64,000 nucleotides of DNA from Trichostrongylus colubriformis. Its lineage: Eukaryota; Nematoda; Chromadorea; Rhabditida; Trichostrongylidae. Of this stretch, positions 61,101-64,000 are shown piece after piece. The stretch is from NCBI GenBank assembly GCA_963978905.1, contig OZ022259.1, positions 52,160,727 through 52,224,726 of the forward strand. Direction: 5' to 3'. The notes under the pieces were generated by a model that was not told the origin of the DNA, ran no database searches, and was given only the letters and a program-made list of their open reading frames with translations. How positions within the stretch are numbered: position 1 is the stretch's first letter; every line of letters starts with the position of its first letter. Made by a program: the position numbers and the translations under genes.

Positions 61101-62266
61101 TGCTTCAAAAAACGAAAAAACTTTTCCGACAACCTAATATTAGTCATAAAAATGAAAGTTCAGCGTCTGTTCCCCTTTAGGACACGGCCCATCATCAATT
61201 CACTTCCATTGGCCCCTAATCCGATGAGAAGCGTGACTGTGACTTGTTCAAAGTCTTGCAAAACAATGTTAGAAGTTTTCATTCACTTAGTCAGGTGCTC
61301 ATAACGTGGGCCTTTCTATCCTGACCGTATTGTTTCCCTAGCAACCTTCGTTTTTACGTACCATCATCCACCTGCGCTGAGCCCACGTGACGTCAACACA
61401 CCGCAGAATGCAGGATGGCTGTGAGTAGGTATTGATACAGTCCGTACTAAAAATATGTGGTCTCCTTGAATTTTAATTCTACGGAACCACCATTCATTTC
61501 CACATCATGCGGCCTTCACTGTTAGATATCTTGCATGCGATAACCTTACAGTACTTTACCTGAAAGAGTTTTGTGAGGGATTTTGCAATTTTTTATGAAA
61601 AAACCCTTCCTCGTATCAAAATAATATGGACACCTAATGGAGGATAAGCACATCGACGAAATTAAAAGTAGTGGCTCTCCAGAGTCTTGAAATAGCTCTG
61701 CCATCTTGTTCGGCATGCTCCGAGCCAAATTTCTGATAGTTGCTTCATCGATGTTGTCTCAAGCAATCATAACCGCCTCCATCAGCCAATTCACTGTCAT
61801 ATTCGGCCTGTTATTTCAATGAACTCGCCAAACAATTATCTCCATAGGTTTTCAGTGTGATTGCAGCGAACAAGCAGGATAACTAATTCATCGCTTTACC
61901 TTCATGACGATGAAGCCATCCTTTGGCTGAATGCGAGACCTGGACGGCGGTATTGTCCTACTGATGTGCGTCCGGCATCGCGCCCCTCTTACAAACGGTG
62001 GCAAATGGTAGCGAAACGCTTCCTGGTTTCTTAACTGTCTACTCAGCACAAGGGGGTTACACAATATAGCAGGTTACTGTTCAGGCATGTGAGGGCATTT
62101 GTTGTTCAACATTCTATGTCTTCCCTTACCCTACCGAACACCAAAGCAAAAATCGAATACAAGGTTGCCTATATTTCAGATCCCAAAATTCAACGTATCT
62201 TTGGATGGAACATCAACCCTCGCTGAAAATATTGCTGACAACGAAGGAATAAAAATTGCGTACAGG
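9981..62266 (+). CDS. M13 (neprilysin-family) zinc metallopeptidase, very long split gene, 3' end outside window
   Basis: Assembled exons: 9981-10151, 10342-10474, 11714-11738 (candidate), 12371-12628, 12971-13138, 17658-17819 (probable), 37879-38004 (tentative), 39329-39434, 39688-39786, 48050-48142, 48202-48382, 50904-50971, 56863-56972, 62180-62266. Together they give about 595 residues of the usual 700-770. Diagnostic motifs appear in family order: [35 protein letters not shown] (two zinc His and the catalytic Glu), GRLFDANG...WW...C..QY and ENIADNEG (third zinc ligand Glu). M13 enzymes trim small peptides outside the cell. Here the N-terminus looks like a signal peptide, so a secreted or lumenal enzyme is likely. 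Phases agree from 39329 through 48382 and from 50904 to 62266. Uncertain points: the exon 2/3 join, the E5-39.3 kb segment, the link 48382-50904, and the last roughly 90 residues. Confidence 0.8.
10342..10474 (+). CDS. M13 peptidase exon 2 ([13 protein letters not shown])
   Basis: Acceptor AATGCAG|GTGGATCC joins exon 1 in phase 0 and gives [19 protein letters not shown]. This is the hallmark N-terminal M13 motif whose cysteines form conserved disulfides. It ends SRLYEQEQR just before GTCAGT. The exon is 133 nt, leaving phase 1, two bases off from what the next plausible exon needs. The end reads AGAG|GTCAGT; one AG fewer would restore the frame. Confidence 0.85.
11714..11738 (+). CDS. Candidate M13 microexon (SYAEIINK)
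   Basis: A 25-nt segment between ATAG and AAG|GTGAGG encodes SYAEIINK after one base of a split codon. It would join exon 4 at 12371 in phase 0. The combined peptide [23 protein letters not shown] fits the helical M13 N-lobe. Its phase does not match exon 2 unless the AG doublet at the exon 2 end is an extra duplication. This entry rests on inference. Confidence 0.4.
12371..12628 (+). CDS. M13 peptidase exon 4 (N-lobe helices)
   Basis: 86 codons from acceptor GGCTCAG|ATG to donor GGA|GTAAGC, phase 0 at both ends. The product includes [20 protein letters not shown], matching the M13 pattern of a helix ending in (K)LYxxC, followed by [10 protein letters not shown]. The cysteine corresponds to the conserved N-lobe disulfide position. 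Confidence 0.82.
12971..13138 (+). CDS. M13 peptidase exon 5
   Basis: 56 codons from acceptor TTGAATTCAG|AAATTC to donor TCG|GTAAGT, phase 0 at both ends. [20 protein letters not shown] then [11 protein letters not shown] corresponds to the family's GGWPL...W....FD.T..L stretch, followed by a strand-like [13 protein letters not shown]. The join GKIG-KFGIFP is what the family predicts. Confidence 0.82.
13139..13746. other. Intron of the M13 gene; CGC-palindrome trace
   Basis: Non-coding. GTGTGCACAGTTCAGTAGTG near 13351 resembles the end motif of the composite repeats. Nothing else is supportable. Confidence 0.5.
13747..13992. repeat. Inverse copy of the 5733-5988 repeat
   Basis: Runs CATTTATACGGGTGAAATCA to CAACATACCCACAGG and matches 5733-5988 on the opposite strand over nearly its whole length. 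It lies in the intron after exon 5. Confidence 0.75.
13993..15450. other. Intron of the M13 gene, no feature recognised
   Basis: Only short chance reading frames. No family similarity or repeat edge could be supported. Confidence 0.45.
15451..16191. mobile_element. 741-bp non-autonomous mariner/Tc1-like element
   Basis: Ends are inverted repeats: CAGGGGGTGCCAAAAAAGTA on the left and TACTTTTTTTTGGCACGCCC plus TG on the right. TA lies just outside each end (15449-15450 and 16192-16193). The CAGGG..GTGCCAAAAAAGTAA terminus and TA target are typical of mariner-like elements. No intact transposase is present. A minus-strand stretch at about 15908-16165 is open but not recognisable. Confidence 0.72.
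16192..17657. other. Intron of the M13 gene, low-information
   Basis: No gene seen. 16622-16720 contains two related stretches, AAGCAACGTTTATGGTGGTG and AGGCAGCGTTCGTAGTGGTG. They also resemble the terminus GGCAGCGTTCATAG of the foldback at 33277-34868. Confidence 0.45.
17658..17819 (+). CDS. Probable M13 peptidase exon 6
   Basis: 54 codons, phase 0 at both ends, between a strong acceptor CTCCTGTTTCAG|ATG and donor AAG|GTAGCA. The product [20 protein letters not shown] then [19 protein letters not shown] ends [10 protein letters not shown]. This matches the family's loose pattern here (Y...FM..I..L followed by a helix before the E..IA segment). Similarity is weaker than for the other exons, so splice phase carries much of the call. 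Confidence 0.55.
17820..18889. other. Intron; one unassigned open stretch
   Basis: About 18195-18401 follows a good acceptor (GATCCCGCAG) and stays open as [20 protein letters not shown] and onward. It could be a further M13 exon, but its phase does not fit exon 6 and no motif decides it. A G-run lies at about 17880-17890. Confidence 0.3.
18890..20570 (+). mobile_element. RTE-type LINE copy C, 5'-truncated
   Basis: Detectable similarity starts just before the RT palm (DIPVTS / YSSDL region, about 18900). It ends after a terminal TGA near 20555 with the repeat AGGTGATACAGGTGATAC, unlike the TAAG tails of the other copies. No clear target duplication was found. It lies in the intron following M13 exon 6. 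Confidence 0.75.
18923..20555 (+). pseudogene. RTE reverse transcriptase, broken (copy C)
   Basis: [20 protein letters not shown] and TAPGIDR start the RT finger. [30 protein letters not shown], motif [31 protein letters not shown] and catalytic FADDIVLI (about 19737-19760) follow, then [13 protein letters not shown] and the C-terminal domain. At least three frameshifts (about 19560, 19695, 20115) and a stop (TGA at about 20114) disable it. Confidence 0.85.
20640..21470 (-). repeat. Decayed composite-repeat array, reverse orientation
   Basis: Minus-strand units show the landmarks of the 146-bp family (GGGACGGGGACATCAGCGGT, AGTGATAACAACT, CGCTTTTCCCGTTGACCC). They recur at roughly 140-150-bp steps but are strongly diverged. 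Neither the leader nor the palindromic end is clear. Confidence 0.6.
21850..22450 (+). pseudogene. Possible Tc1/mariner-like transposase relic
   Basis: Scattered frames show [20 protein letters not shown] and then, after shifts, [10 protein letters not shown]. They resemble the FSDEKIFTVEQxVNxQND and VMVWGGI segments of Tc1-like transposases. Several frameshifts and stops are present and no terminal repeats were identified. Alternative: chance similarity. Confidence 0.35.
22536..25788 (-). mobile_element. RTE-type LINE copy B, near full length, 10-bp target duplication
   Basis: Direct repeat AGTGGGAATA lies at 22526-22535 and 25789-25798, giving an element of about 3.25 kb, the size of a complete RTE. 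The 3' end on the minus strand reads GGGCCATCTAAGTATCTGGG and the 5' end starts AACCCCTCGACGGTCCGACG. A run of ten or more G occurs at 25629-25638 in the 5' leader. It lies antisense to the M13 gene. Confidence 0.88.
22564..25595 (-). pseudogene. RTE endonuclease/reverse transcriptase, broken (copy B)
   Basis: From Met at 25595 the APE endonuclease reads [29 protein letters not shown] and [13 protein letters not shown] linker and RT follow: [38 protein letters not shown] and [13 protein letters not shown]. The C-terminal domain has ALCYAAETW and [11 protein letters not shown]. The catalytic FADD has lost one residue (LRFADIVIF), and frameshifts occur near 25255, 24450, 24120 and 23350. The TAG at 23172-23174 matches that of copy A exactly. 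GSDH of the endonuclease is also altered ([10 protein letters not shown]). Confidence 0.88.
25799..27365. other. Intron of the M13 gene, no feature recognised
   Basis: AT-rich non-coding DNA with no supported gene or element. Confidence 0.45.
27366..27481. repeat. 116-bp near-perfect hairpin
   Basis: Left arm from GTGTTAGAGC and right arm ending GTTCTAACAC pair almost throughout, with the AT-rich centre AATATTTATTAAATAATATT. The stretch TCTTGCCACACA occurs shortly before the hairpin (about 27351) and similarly after it (about 27524). Non-coding, likely a small foldback element. Confidence 0.8.
27640..29375 (-). pseudogene. Decayed LINE of a second RTE-like lineage
   Basis: From high to low coordinate: an endonuclease-like trace ([27 protein letters not shown]), then reverse transcriptase [20 protein letters not shown] (about 28775-28715) with [19 protein letters not shown], and a C-terminal [16 protein letters not shown] / IEWRQWAR segment near 27800. 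The order is that of an RTE-type protein. Many stops and shifts are present, and DLEKVLD replaces the usual DLEKAFD. Boundaries are approximate. Confidence 0.65.
29385..30440 (-). repeat. Composite repeat copy, reverse orientation
   Basis: Minus-strand landmarks match copies A and B: 146-bp units at about 29880-30440 (inverse of CATTAATGGTGGGTGATCC and TTGATAAGATTCTATAAGGA) and the unique tail at about 29560-29880. The tail includes the inverse of CATGTTTACAAAAACGATAA and GGATCTACCACCAATATG. GCTCAGTACTGCGCG near 29401 corresponds to the palindromic end. Confidence 0.72.
30450..31115. mobile_element. Head-to-head mariner ends forming a palindrome
   Basis: Left arm (about 30450-30745, minus strand) encodes [15 protein letters not shown]...[15 protein letters not shown]. 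Right arm (about 30830-31115, plus strand) encodes [20 protein letters not shown] then LRQKKFAD and [13 protein letters not shown]. Both are the C-terminal end of a mariner transposase, followed in each case by CGCTCAGACAC/GTCTGAGCGAAGTTATGGCC. The N-terminal halves are absent. The third catalytic Asp of the D34D triad survives in the left arm (SPD) and is Asn in the right (SPN). Confidence 0.8.
31278..33237 (+). repeat. Composite repeat copy B, uninterrupted
   Basis: Starts TATCCTACTACATATATAAT with (TG)n near 31315. Clear 146-bp units follow: the CATTRRTGGTGGGTGA landmark recurs at about 31567, 31712, 31858 and 32005. A unique tail (32480-32990) and the inverse pair GCACACTACTGCGCGCG (about 32985) / CGCGCGCAGTAGTGTGCGCC (about 33207) complete it. 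It aligns with copy A on both sides of the Tc1 insertion. No protein is encoded. Confidence 0.82.
33277..34868. mobile_element. 1.6-kb foldback built on GCGTTTTT repeats
   Basis: Terminal inverted repeats: GGCAGCGTTCATAGTTTTGG on the left, and the inverse ending GAACGCTGCC on the right. Inside each end are runs of the 8-mer TTTTTGCG, GTGGAAATGCGGA and the palindrome-bearing TAGATACGTATCGAT (about 33285-33720 forward, 34650-34860 inverse). Long open frames in the repeats ([11 protein letters not shown] or [11 protein letters not shown]) are artefacts of the repeat period. The unique centre (about 33720-34640), with a C-run near 33983, holds no recognised gene. Confidence 0.72.
34869..35453. 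other. Intron; composite-repeat end trace
   Basis: CCAGTTGGCTGGCGCACACT at about 35270 matches the end region of copy B (32967). Otherwise non-coding. Confidence 0.5.
35454..35833. repeat. 380-bp foldback element
   Basis: Both arms contain GAACACAACCAAGCC (left about 35534, right in inverse about 35735) and AGACGAACGAATTTYCA-like sequence nearer the centre. The outer parts TAGGTCTTCGAATGACTG and the inverse of TAGGTCTTTAGAGGACTG also pair. The outer motif AAGGTGCAGCCTGA (about 35801) is shared with the foldback at 51219-51405. Confidence 0.68.
36140..37375 (+). mobile_element. RTE-type LINE copy F, 5'-truncated
   Basis: Begins within RT ([16 protein letters not shown], about 36157) and ends CGGGTCGCCTAAGTAACCCA plus AGCAAGTAAG, almost the same tail as copy D (CGGGTCGCCAAGTAATCCAA plus GTAAGTAAG). 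A clear target duplication was not found. It lies upstream of the 37.9-kb candidate exon. Confidence 0.8.
36157..37360 (+). pseudogene. RTE reverse transcriptase, catalytic Asp lost (copy F)
   Basis: An open stretch at 36218-36940 encodes motif [36 protein letters not shown] (instead of FADDVLI) at about 36562, KTKVMRN and [17 protein letters not shown] precedes it (about 36210), and frameshifts near 36880 and later break the C-terminal domain, which still shows [16 protein letters not shown] sequence near the end. Both the D-to-E change and the shifts make it inactive. Confidence 0.82.
37879..38004 (+). CDS. Tentative M13 peptidase exon 7
   Basis: 42 codons after acceptor TACACATTCAG|ATCAAC up to a possible donor [29 protein letters not shown] then [20 protein letters not shown] fits the family's weak D..YL..L...L....L.NYL pattern upstream of the R...C segment. 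With this donor the phase is 0, but the next recognised exon (39329) needs phase 2. So the donor is different, another exon intervenes, or this is not an exon. Confidence 0.4.
38460..39115 (+). pseudogene. Mariner transposase relic
   Basis: [18 protein letters not shown] (about 38550) corresponds to the mariner motif RIVTxDEKWIxYDN. After many stops [20 protein letters not shown] (about 38860-38925) matches the C-terminal PPYSPDLxPTDYHFF signature, then [17 protein letters not shown]. It has no intact frame or terminal repeats. It lies in the intron before M13 exon 39329-39434. Confidence 0.65.
39329..39434 (+). CDS. M13 peptidase exon ([20 protein letters not shown])
   Basis: Acceptor GTATCAG|C (or 6 bp earlier) to donor GAG|GTGAGC. 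The product [20 protein letters not shown] continues [10 protein letters not shown]. It fits the family's R..C......A..A.Y.. segment just before the WMD helix. It ends in phase 0 and joins exon 39688 in frame. Confidence 0.65.
39688..39786 (+). CDS. M13 peptidase exon (KWMDRTFKK)
   Basis: 33 codons from acceptor CCTTTAG|ATC to donor AAG|GTATTG, phase 0 at both ends. [20 protein letters not shown] followed by WMDRTFKK is the conserved M13 helix that ends in WMD..T...A. The motif completes across the splice to AVLGKIS at 48050, more than 8 kb away. Confidence 0.85.
39787..40379. other. Intron start, no feature recognised
   Basis: Non-coding; nothing supportable beyond the splice donor. Confidence 0.4.
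40380..40760 (+). repeat. Fragment of the 146-bp composite repeat
   Basis: GATCGTTCACATTCACAGGT plus GTTTTGCGAGG and GATAGCAGCTAATAGCGGCT plus GATAAGAT match the unit landmarks of copies A and B. Strongly decayed. Confidence 0.55.
41148..44248 (-). mobile_element. RTE-type LINE copy E, full length, 15-bp target duplication
   Basis: TTAGGTGCACATTAC occurs exactly at 41133-41147 and 44249-44263. The 3' end on the minus strand is GGATAAGTAAGTAAGTAA, a TAAG repeat tail. The 5' end begins AACTCCACCTGTGGGTAACC. The element is 3101 bp, antisense to M13, inside the intron between exons 39786 and 48050. Its protein is of a different RTE lineage from copies A-D and F. Confidence 0.92.
41169..44153 (-). 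pseudogene. RTE endonuclease/reverse transcriptase, broken (copy E)
   Basis: From Met at 44153: endonuclease with [49 protein letters not shown] and [15 protein letters not shown] follows with [59 protein letters not shown], motif [28 protein letters not shown] and catalytic MYADDVAIF. The C-terminal domain has LLYGSETW and RRILGVS. Breaks: frameshifts near 43610, 43420 and 42990, TGA at about 42390 between GRIQ and [10 protein letters not shown], and TAA near 41382. The frame after that TAA stays open to TAA at 41169-41171. Confidence 0.9.
44264..45260 (+). repeat. Decayed composite-repeat remnants
   Basis: Unit landmarks at about 44400-44600 (GTGGACCGGAAATGGTAGCT, GCTTTCACGTTGACCCTAGA, ACGAGGACATTAATGGTGAG). 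Palindromic end motifs at about 44287 (GCGCAGTACTGTGCGATAG) and 45232 (GCATTGCTGTGCGATAG). A related GTGTCGATCTCG tail lies near 44675. RTE copy E inserted at the left edge of this block. Confidence 0.6.
45261..46077. other. Intron, end-motif copy at 46041
   Basis: An open stretch at 45470-45774 is not recognised and lies in two overlapping frames. CGCGCAGTACTGTGCGATGG at about 46041 is another copy of the palindromic end motif, preceded by GTAACATCGACCATTTCCCC, which is shared in inverse form near 29440. Confidence 0.5.
46078..46850 (+). repeat. Composite repeat copy, short
   Basis: Starts TATCCTACTATACATAATCC, then ATATGCCTGAGTGTGTATCT and TGTGACGAGATTCATATCTT, as in copies A and B. A long purine-rich G tract (about 46215-46246) follows, then two or three degenerate 146-bp units to about 46600 and a remnant of the tail (CGATCGCTAAAAGAACTGGC). 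Confidence 0.68.
46851..48049. other. End of M13 intron, no feature recognised
   Basis: Open stretches exist, for example [13 protein letters not shown] after TTCACAG near 47600, but none could be tied to a family with confidence. Confidence 0.35.
48050..48142 (+). CDS. M13 peptidase exon ([11 protein letters not shown])
   Basis: 31 codons from acceptor AATTTGTAG|GCT to donor GCG|GTGAGA, phase 0 at both ends. [20 protein letters not shown] then [11 protein letters not shown] corresponds to the M13 A..K...I.YPD....D..L...Y stretch directly after WMDRTFKK. Confidence 0.8.
48202..48382 (+). CDS. M13 peptidase exon (NAFYTPRVN)
   Basis: Acceptor CATTTTAG|GAC follows the previous exon after a 59-bp intron. 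[20 protein letters not shown] leads to [17 protein letters not shown], the family's VNAYY.P..N.I segment lining the active site. Donor AA|GTACGT leaves phase 1. If the donor is skipped the frame continues [12 protein letters not shown], which itself resembles the family's I..F..IQ.P.F, so the exact 3' end is uncertain. Confidence 0.78.
48383..50903. other. M13 intron; a linking exon is probably here
   Basis: Phase 1 at 48382 and the need for phase 2 at 50904 mean about 15-20 codons (the Q.P.F...P..LN link) are missing. The stretch near 49464 ([12 protein letters not shown]) is suggestive but lacks a fitting donor. No mobile element was recognised. Confidence 0.4.
50904..50971 (+). CDS. M13 peptidase zinc-site exon (HEISH)
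   Basis: Acceptor GCTTATAG|A to donor [30 protein letters not shown] plus VE contains the gluzincin HExxH motif at 50941-50955: two zinc-binding His and the catalytic Glu. The usual HExxHxFD is HEISHSLD here. It ends in phase 1 and joins exon 56863 exactly to give LDVEGRLFD. Confidence 0.88.
51013..51094. repeat. 82-bp hairpin 41 bp after the zinc-site exon
   Basis: AGATCCTGTGGGTGTTGAAC and CTTTCCAAGGGTGG pair with CCACCCTTGGAAAG, ATCAACACCCCCTC and CAGGATCT. It is intronic and could be a small MITE. Confidence 0.68.
51219..51405. repeat. 187-bp foldback with termini like 35454-35833
   Basis: Left arm CAAGCTGCACCTTTTTCGCG then TCGCCACGGTGTGCTATCAC pairs with right arm GTGCTAGCGCACCGTTGCGA then CGTGAAGAAGGTGCAGC. 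The end motif AAGGTGCAGCCTGA is shared with the 35.4-kb foldback. Confidence 0.65.
51406..52512. other. M13 intron, no feature recognised
   Basis: A 142-codon open stretch begins at 51367 within the foldback arm. It has no recognised family and mixed composition, so it is not called a gene. Confidence 0.4.
52524..55685 (+). mobile_element. RTE-type LINE copy D, full length, 11-bp target duplication
   Basis: GTAATGTGATA lies at 52513-52523 and 55686-55696. A near copy of the same word (AATGTGATAAT, 52502-52512) makes the left edge slightly ambiguous. The 5' leader runs to 52646. The 3' end reads CGGGTCGCCAAGTAATCCAA then GTAAGTAA. It is in the M13 sense orientation, between exons 50971 and 56863. 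Confidence 0.9.
52647..55654 (+). pseudogene. RTE endonuclease/reverse transcriptase, three breaks (copy D)
   Basis: The best preserved copy. The first open stretch (52647-54194, 515 codons) holds the whole APE endonuclease: [54 protein letters not shown]. The linker follows. A one-base shift near 54180 precedes [13 protein letters not shown] and [18 protein letters not shown] sits at 54430-54432, and another shift lies near 54505. From 54548 the frame is intact to 55654: [85 protein letters not shown]. Repairing three sites would be needed for activity, so it is recent but dead. Confidence 0.92.
55697..56862. repeat. M13 intron with composite-repeat end motifs
   Basis: AGCGCTTAGTAGTGCGCTCA appears at about 55928 and again at about 55963 in a 37-bp tandem (CGCTCATAACAGTGTGGAAT). 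Other end-motif variants lie at about 56072 and 56675 (GCGCAGTACTGTGC). No protein coding is recognised. Confidence 0.5.
56863..56972 (+). CDS. M13 peptidase exon ([14 protein letters not shown])
   Basis: Acceptor AATGTTCAG|GT to donor AAA|GTAAGC, phase 1 to 0. With the G carried from exon 50971 it reads [20 protein letters not shown] then [17 protein letters not shown]. This is the M13 block after HExxH: G..FD..G....WW......F.....C...QY. Confidence 0.9.
56973..57499. other. Intron, G tract, no gene
   Basis: A run of nine or ten G occurs near 57216. Nothing else is supportable. Confidence 0.4.
57500..58800 (+). pseudogene. Penelope-like element reverse transcriptase, broken
   Basis: In order: [16 protein letters not shown] (about 57706); after a shift [20 protein letters not shown] (about 57770) and [20 protein letters not shown]; then [20 protein letters not shown] (about 58000). 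From 58026 it is open to 58586: [20 protein letters not shown], motif [19 protein letters not shown] and catalytic [10 protein letters not shown]. These are the Penelope RT motifs, including KGG before the RT and SLVKTHK. At least three frameshifts and a stop after MDEHCRHQ. No GIY-YIG endonuclease is recognised downstream. Confidence 0.82.
58801..60405. other. M13 intron, no feature recognised
   Basis: 60110-60150 holds GGACGGACAGCACACCGACA, reminiscent of the inverse of the composite-repeat leader, but too short to assign. Otherwise nothing. Confidence 0.4.
60406..60483. repeat. Perfect 78-bp palindrome (37-bp arms, 4-nt loop)
   Basis: CATATGGTTGAATGCCCCGA then AAGTACTCCTTCGAAAT, the loop ATGT, and the exact complement ending ACCATATG. 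Arms without a visible mismatch imply a recent origin or an assembly fold. It abuts the 5' side of the mariner relic. Confidence 0.85.
60484..61050 (+). pseudogene. Mariner transposase relic with internal deletion
   Basis: The N-terminal part reads [40 protein letters not shown] and EQLRVL, the mariner WFxRFxxGxxxxxDxxRSGRP motif. After about 60700 the text jumps to [40 protein letters not shown] and [15 protein letters not shown], ending LPERWRG. The middle with the first catalytic Asp is deleted, and several stops follow. The DDD third Asp is retained (YSLDLAPSD). Confidence 0.82.
61051..61539. other. M13 intron, no feature recognised
   Basis: Nothing supportable was seen. Confidence 0.4.
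61540..61990 (-). pseudogene. Tc1-like transposase C-terminal relic
   Basis: Minus strand, from high coordinate: [15 protein letters not shown] (near 61955; family DNAAIHxSxxxKxWL), then after stops [20 protein letters not shown] (near 61720; family SMPNRxxExIxxxGG). The catalytic NPIE segment is not preserved. It is distinct from the Tc1 at 7976-9539. Confidence 0.65.
62180..62266 (+). CDS. M13 peptidase exon (ENIADNEG)
   Basis: 29 codons from acceptor ATATTTCAG|ATC to donor AGG|GTAACA, phase 0 at both ends. [20 protein letters not shown] then NEGIKIAYR contains the third zinc ligand (Glu of ENIAD, 62225-62227) and the conserved Asp four residues later. The following exons, with the C-terminal cysteine and the HSP..RV/C.VW region, are not found up to 64000. 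Confidence 0.9.
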
Positions 62267-62400
62267 GTAACAATTTTCCAATGAATTTTACAATGTCTAC
62301 TCTATGCTTAATCGATGAGGCAACAAATCGTGTGGTGTTGTCGTTTTTAATAGCCTCTGATTTGAAGGGGCTTTGGAGAAAGGAAAAAAGTTAAGGCACT

Positions 62401-62890
62401 ATTTACCCAAAGCTACCCCACTACCTCTTCAACCGATGCGGTCGAAGAGGTGATTCTTGGAAAACCTTTCAATTCAGCTGCAAAGTTCTACCCAGGGGTA
62501 TTTCGACCTGTAAAACACGAATATGACATTCGTTTAGCGCGAAGCCGCTTGGCGCCTGCGCCATTGGCGCCGGCGCCAAAATGGGGTGGATCACCGAACT
62601 CGCTCAAAATTTGCCCGAAGGGGTATTTCGACCCATAGAACACGAATATGACATTCGTTTAGCAAAACTGTGCTTGGCCCCTGTGTCACAGGCGCCGGCG
62701 CCAGAATGGAGTGCCTTCGGCGCCTATGTCGCAGGCGCCAAGCAGTTTCGCCCAGAACGAATGTCATATTCGTGTTATACGGGTCGAATTATCCCCGGGT
62801 AGAAGTTTGCAGCCAAATCGAAAAGTTTTTCAAAAATCACCTCTTCGACCACATCGGATGGAGAGGTAGTGGGGTAGCTCTGGGTTATTA
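62401..62890. mobile_element. 490-bp foldback with internal duplication
   Basis: Inverted arms of about 140 nt: AGCTACCCCACTACCTCTTC...GTCGAAGAGGTGATT on the left, and the inverse on the right ending GAGGTAGTGGGGTAGCTC. Between them GAACACGAATATGACATTCG-type sequence occurs three times (about 62516, 62640 and in inverse about 62757), each next to GGCGCC-rich palindromes such as GGCGCCGGCGCC. Non-coding. Confidence 0.78.
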
Positions 62891-64000
62891 GGCCGGATGC
62901 CATTACGGCGCATGAACAAATATCTTATTAAGAAAAAATCTTCTTCACTCATCCTTTTTCGAGAATTGGTTGGTCGAAGCTGTTTTTTCGAAATTTCCCA
63001 AATTGCCGAGGGAGGAGGTGGGGTCAGCCCTGCTGTTCTGTTTCTAAAAAGCCTGTTCGGCTATGTCACATCACTGCGCAAATCACAAGATGAAATGATC
63101 TGAAAATGGTTGTTTCTGACTACTCGATATCGTTAGGGTATCGCACAATTCTACACCATGATGTGAAGCAAAGTACCCAAAATAAGGCTTTCCGGCGTCT
63201 GACCTCATGTGAGATTACCATGTGAAAGTGAGCTTTCAACCTGTATCCGTGTCATGATTTCATGACGAACTCTCACTGTTTTCCGATGTCAATGTTTTCT
63301 TCTCTACTGGTAACCCGATGCTGCATATAGGGTAAACCTCTTCGATAGCAAAGTGCCCCACCGATGAGTCATACCCTCAAACATTGATCCCTCCTGGCTA
63401 TCGTTGAAACTGCATTTTACGATCTTGGTTTTAACATTTGAAATCAGCATTTGAGACTCTATTCATCCACCCAGGCATCATTTCTAAAGTACATGGGAAG
63501 GTGAAAGCCTGCCCTGGTAAGTTCCGCAGTTTTCTCCATGTAGAAAAAAAATTAAACCCTTGAGCAATAGTCCACGATATCCTGCTATCTCTTCACTGCA
63601 GTGTTATGCCATTTCGCTAAACTTTTCTTAGTCAGGACTTTAAAAAGTGGAGGAGATCTGCTTTGCAAGCTTTCGTTATGGTTAGAAATAACTTCTTTAC
63701 TTGAAATGCAACAAGAGGGCAGGATGAAATTGTTTTAGCACAGAATTTAAGGAGTGCGATGGACTCTCTAAGCTTTCCAATCAGGTCTGCAGAGAACAGC
63801 CCTGAAGATTCTTGCCGTGATTTGCTTGATGTCGTGGAAAAGCATGAATCAGCCTTTATTTATAAAGTTTTCTCAGCTGGCTCACATCATTCTTAGTGAA
63901 GCGGGCTATAACTAGTAATTTTCTACAGTTTCAGTTTTCTAAAGCATTACTCAGTGTCCTAGACCCTCCCTCCACCATGTGCAGTTCGTGAATTTTTTGG
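62891..64000. other. M13 intron, no feature recognised
   Basis: No mobile element, RNA gene or further M13 exon could be supported up to the window edge. Confidence 0.4.

Overview
This window is nuclear DNA from a nematode, most likely a strongylid (hookworm-like) parasite. That call rests on small AT-leaning exons with GT-AG introns, one very long gene, and a dense mix of RTE-type LINEs, a BEL/Pao gag fragment, a Penelope-like element, Tc1 and mariner relics, and many foldback repeats. The species is inferred and cannot be proved from the sequence.

The main result is that 10-62 kb is essentially one gene on the + strand: an M13 (neprilysin/endothelin-converting-enzyme family) zinc metallopeptidase. 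I assembled 13-14 short exons from 9981 to 62266 by family motif and splice phase. They run signal peptide, [13 protein letters not shown], the long alpha-helical N-lobe, WMDRTFKK, the NAFY/P/N segment, the zinc site HEISH, GRLFD..WW..C..QY, and the third zinc ligand in ENIADNEG. The last roughly 90 codons lie beyond the right edge. Most exon joins agree in phase. One join is off by two bases (exon 2 to a 25-nt microexon), and a few linking exons are missing or uncertain.

The introns hold most of the mobile DNA. There are three near-complete RTE LINEs with recognisable target-site duplications: 22536-25788 (-), 41148-44248 (-) and 52524-55685 (+). A fourth, at 488-2756 (+), lies upstream of the gene and is 5'-truncated with a 12-bp duplication. 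Two further truncated RTE copies lie at about 18890-20570 and 36140-37375, and a decayed LINE of another lineage at about 27640-29375. There is also a Penelope relic (57500-58800), a Tc1 element with IR/DR ends (7976-9539), Tc1 and mariner relics, and a head-to-head mariner palindrome (30450-31115).

A second theme is an unnamed composite repeat. It starts TATCCTACT, followed by a (TG)n-rich leader, several copies of a unit of about 146 bp, a unique stretch of about 750 bp, and a palindromic end around CGCGCAGTAGTGTGCG. Two long copies (6624-9949 and 31278-33237) and at least five decayed ones are present. The second long copy is an empty-site paralogue of the Tc1 insertion in the first.

Region by region: 0-6.6 kb is upstream intergenic DNA (pseudo-tRNA palindrome, RTE, BEL gag, foldbacks). 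6.6-9.95 kb is the composite repeat with Tc1. 9.98-13.1 kb holds the first five M13 exons. 13.1-39.3 kb is repeat-filled introns with two inferred exons. 39.3-39.8 kb holds two exons, 48.0-48.4 kb two exons, 50.9 kb the zinc-site exon, 56.9 kb one exon and 62.2 kb one exon, with repeats between.
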